Shown here one piece after another: positions 6,361-6,726 of a stretch of DNA of 6,726 bases (position 1 is the stretch's first letter; every line of letters starts with the position of its first letter). The notes beneath the pieces are model-generated. The model saw only the letters and a program-made list of their open reading frames with translations, was not told the DNA's origin and did not search any database. The position numbers and the translations under genes were made by a program. The DNA comes from Actinomycetes bacterium (GTDB lineage Bacteria > Actinomycetota > Actinomycetes > Actinomycetales > Cellulomonadaceae), in the NCBI GenBank assembly GCA_023426865.1, contig JAEZBT010000444.1, positions 1 to 6,726 of the forward strand, read 5' to 3'.

Positions 6361-6573
6361 ATGACCACGACGACACCCACACCGCTGACCGCAGCCGACC
6401 GCTGCGACCGATGCGGCGCCCAGGCGTACGTCCGCGTCGTGCTGTCCATGGGCGAGCTCCTGTTCTGCGCGCACCACGCACGTCGGCACGCGTCCGCGTA
6501 CGCCGACGTCGCGCTGCACGTGCAGGACGAGACCGAGCGCCTCCACGAGGAGCACGGCGCGCCCGCGCGCTGA
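6361..6573 (+). CDS. Small CxxC/CxHH zinc-ribbon-like protein, DUF7455 family
   Basis: This 70-residue protein opens with MTTTTPTPLTAADRCDRCGAQAYV and matches my recollection of the actinobacterial DUF7455 family (MTTTxxTPLTAxDRCDRCGAQAYVRV). Its biochemical role is unknown. Cys15 and Cys18 (CDRC) with Cys36 and His38/His39 (CAHH) form a likely zinc site, with a short beta hairpin between them. After it comes a helical acidic/His-rich tail (DVALHVQDETERLHEEHG). No signal peptide or membrane segment is seen, so it is probably cytoplasmic. The ATG at 6361 begins the conserved MTTTT, and the reading frame upstream is non-conserved intergenic sequence. There is no Shine-Dalgarno, in keeping with leaderless translation. 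It is divergent from parE across 126 bp and is followed by a strong hairpin 20 bp after its stop, so it is probably monocistronic. Confidence 0.88.
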   Translation: MTTTTPTPLTAADRCDRCGAQAYVRVVLSMGELLFCAHHARRHASAYADVALHVQDETERLHEEHGAPAR

Positions 6574-6592
6574 CGCCTTCCTCTCGATCACA

Positions 6593-6626
6593 CTGGTCCG
6601 GCCGGGAGCTCTCCTGGCCGGACCAG
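6593..6626 (+). terminator. Strong hairpin, probable factor-independent terminator
   Basis: The arms CTGGTCCGGCC (6593-6603) and GGCCGGACCAG (6616-6626) are perfectly complementary over 11 bp. A G-T pair and three more Watson-Crick pairs (G-C, G-C, A-T) bring the stem to 15 bp with a four-base GCTC loop. It starts 20 bp after the stop of the zinc-ribbon gene. No T-tract follows on either strand, as is common for terminators of GC-rich actinobacteria. Its symmetry would let it work in either direction, but no convergent gene is visible here. Confidence 0.75.
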
Positions 6627-6694
6627 GCATGTCCGGGCCGGTGCAGGAGACTGCTGACGGGGTCTGACGGCGCCGGGGCGAGAAGGGGTGGACC

Positions 6695-6726
6695 ATGGAC
6701 CTGGTGGCGATCGGGGTCGGCTTGGC
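6695..6726 (+). CDS. Start of an unidentified gene, truncated by the window edge
   Basis: An ATG at 6695 is preceded by AAGGGG (6683-6688) at six bases, a good ribosome binding site. The ten visible codons read MDLVAIGVGL, with G or C in the third position throughout. The hydrophobic start suggests a membrane segment, but ten residues cannot identify a family. The gene lies downstream of the hairpin at 6593-6626, so it should have its own promoter, yet 6627-6694 contains no TA dinucleotide and hence no standard -10. Confidence 0.6.
   Translation, partial: MDLVAIGVGL

Noticed and set aside
2812..6573. Very long open frame (over 1,200 codons) on the + strand opposite the parE operon
   Set aside because: It is antisense to parE and the GNAT, both of which have clear family motifs. 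Long stop-free antisense frames are expected from G/C-ending codons. Only its last 70 codons (6361-6573) are a real gene, which starts at its own ATG.
6349..6696. Minus-strand open frame of 115 codons over the zinc-ribbon gene
   Set aside because: It lies opposite the conserved MTTTT...CDRC...CAHH protein and runs through the terminator hairpin; no family features.
1..6726. CRISPR array, mobile element, tRNA/rRNA, toxin-antitoxin or defence cassette
   Set aside because: No regularly spaced repeats, transposase or integrase motifs, tRNA-like folds, or defence-type domains were seen on either strand.

Overview
The window is very GC-rich, with strong G/C preference at third codon positions and GTG starts. 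Its protein signatures point to a high-GC actinobacterium. The ParC QRDR and active-site stretch (GSLDDGPAAPRYTEAR), the ParE start (TDSRGLMHCVWEIIDN, EGDSALGTAK) and a DUF7455-type zinc-ribbon protein suggest the order Micrococcales, probably a Cellulomonas-like genus. The genus is inferred from remembered family sequences, not from a search.

Layout: (1) positions 1-129 are a parC leader with two candidate ribosome binding sites and no TA dinucleotide, so no obvious promoter -10; (2) parC (topoisomerase IV subunit A), + strand, 130-2598; (3) a 22-bp convergent junction; (4) a minus-strand run read right to left: parE (topoisomerase IV subunit B, 6234-4105), then 21 bp, then a tandem-GNAT acetyltransferase (4083-3073), whose TGA stop overlaps by one base the ATG of a small membrane-anchored protein (3073-2621); (5) a 126-bp divergent intergenic region (6235-6360) holding a 35-nt palindrome flanked by two leaderless-type starts; (6) a 70-residue CxxC/CxHH protein (DUF7455-like), + strand, 6361-6573; (7) a 15-bp-stem hairpin (6593-6626), probably its terminator; (8) the first ten codons of a further + strand gene at 6695, cut by the window edge.

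Functionally this is mostly a housekeeping locus. ParC and ParE form the A2B2 type II topoisomerase that decatenates daughter chromosomes. They face each other here with two accessory genes between, so the partners are made from separate transcripts and parE is the head of a three-gene unit. The acetyltransferase and membrane protein have no established link to topoisomerase IV.

I see no CRISPR array, mobile element, tRNA, rRNA, toxin-antitoxin or defence module and no convincing novel system. The points most worth a second look are the palindrome between the divergent parE and DUF7455 promoters, the apparent leaderless starts, the parE-GNAT-membrane protein operon, and the uncertain parC start next to a C9 tract.
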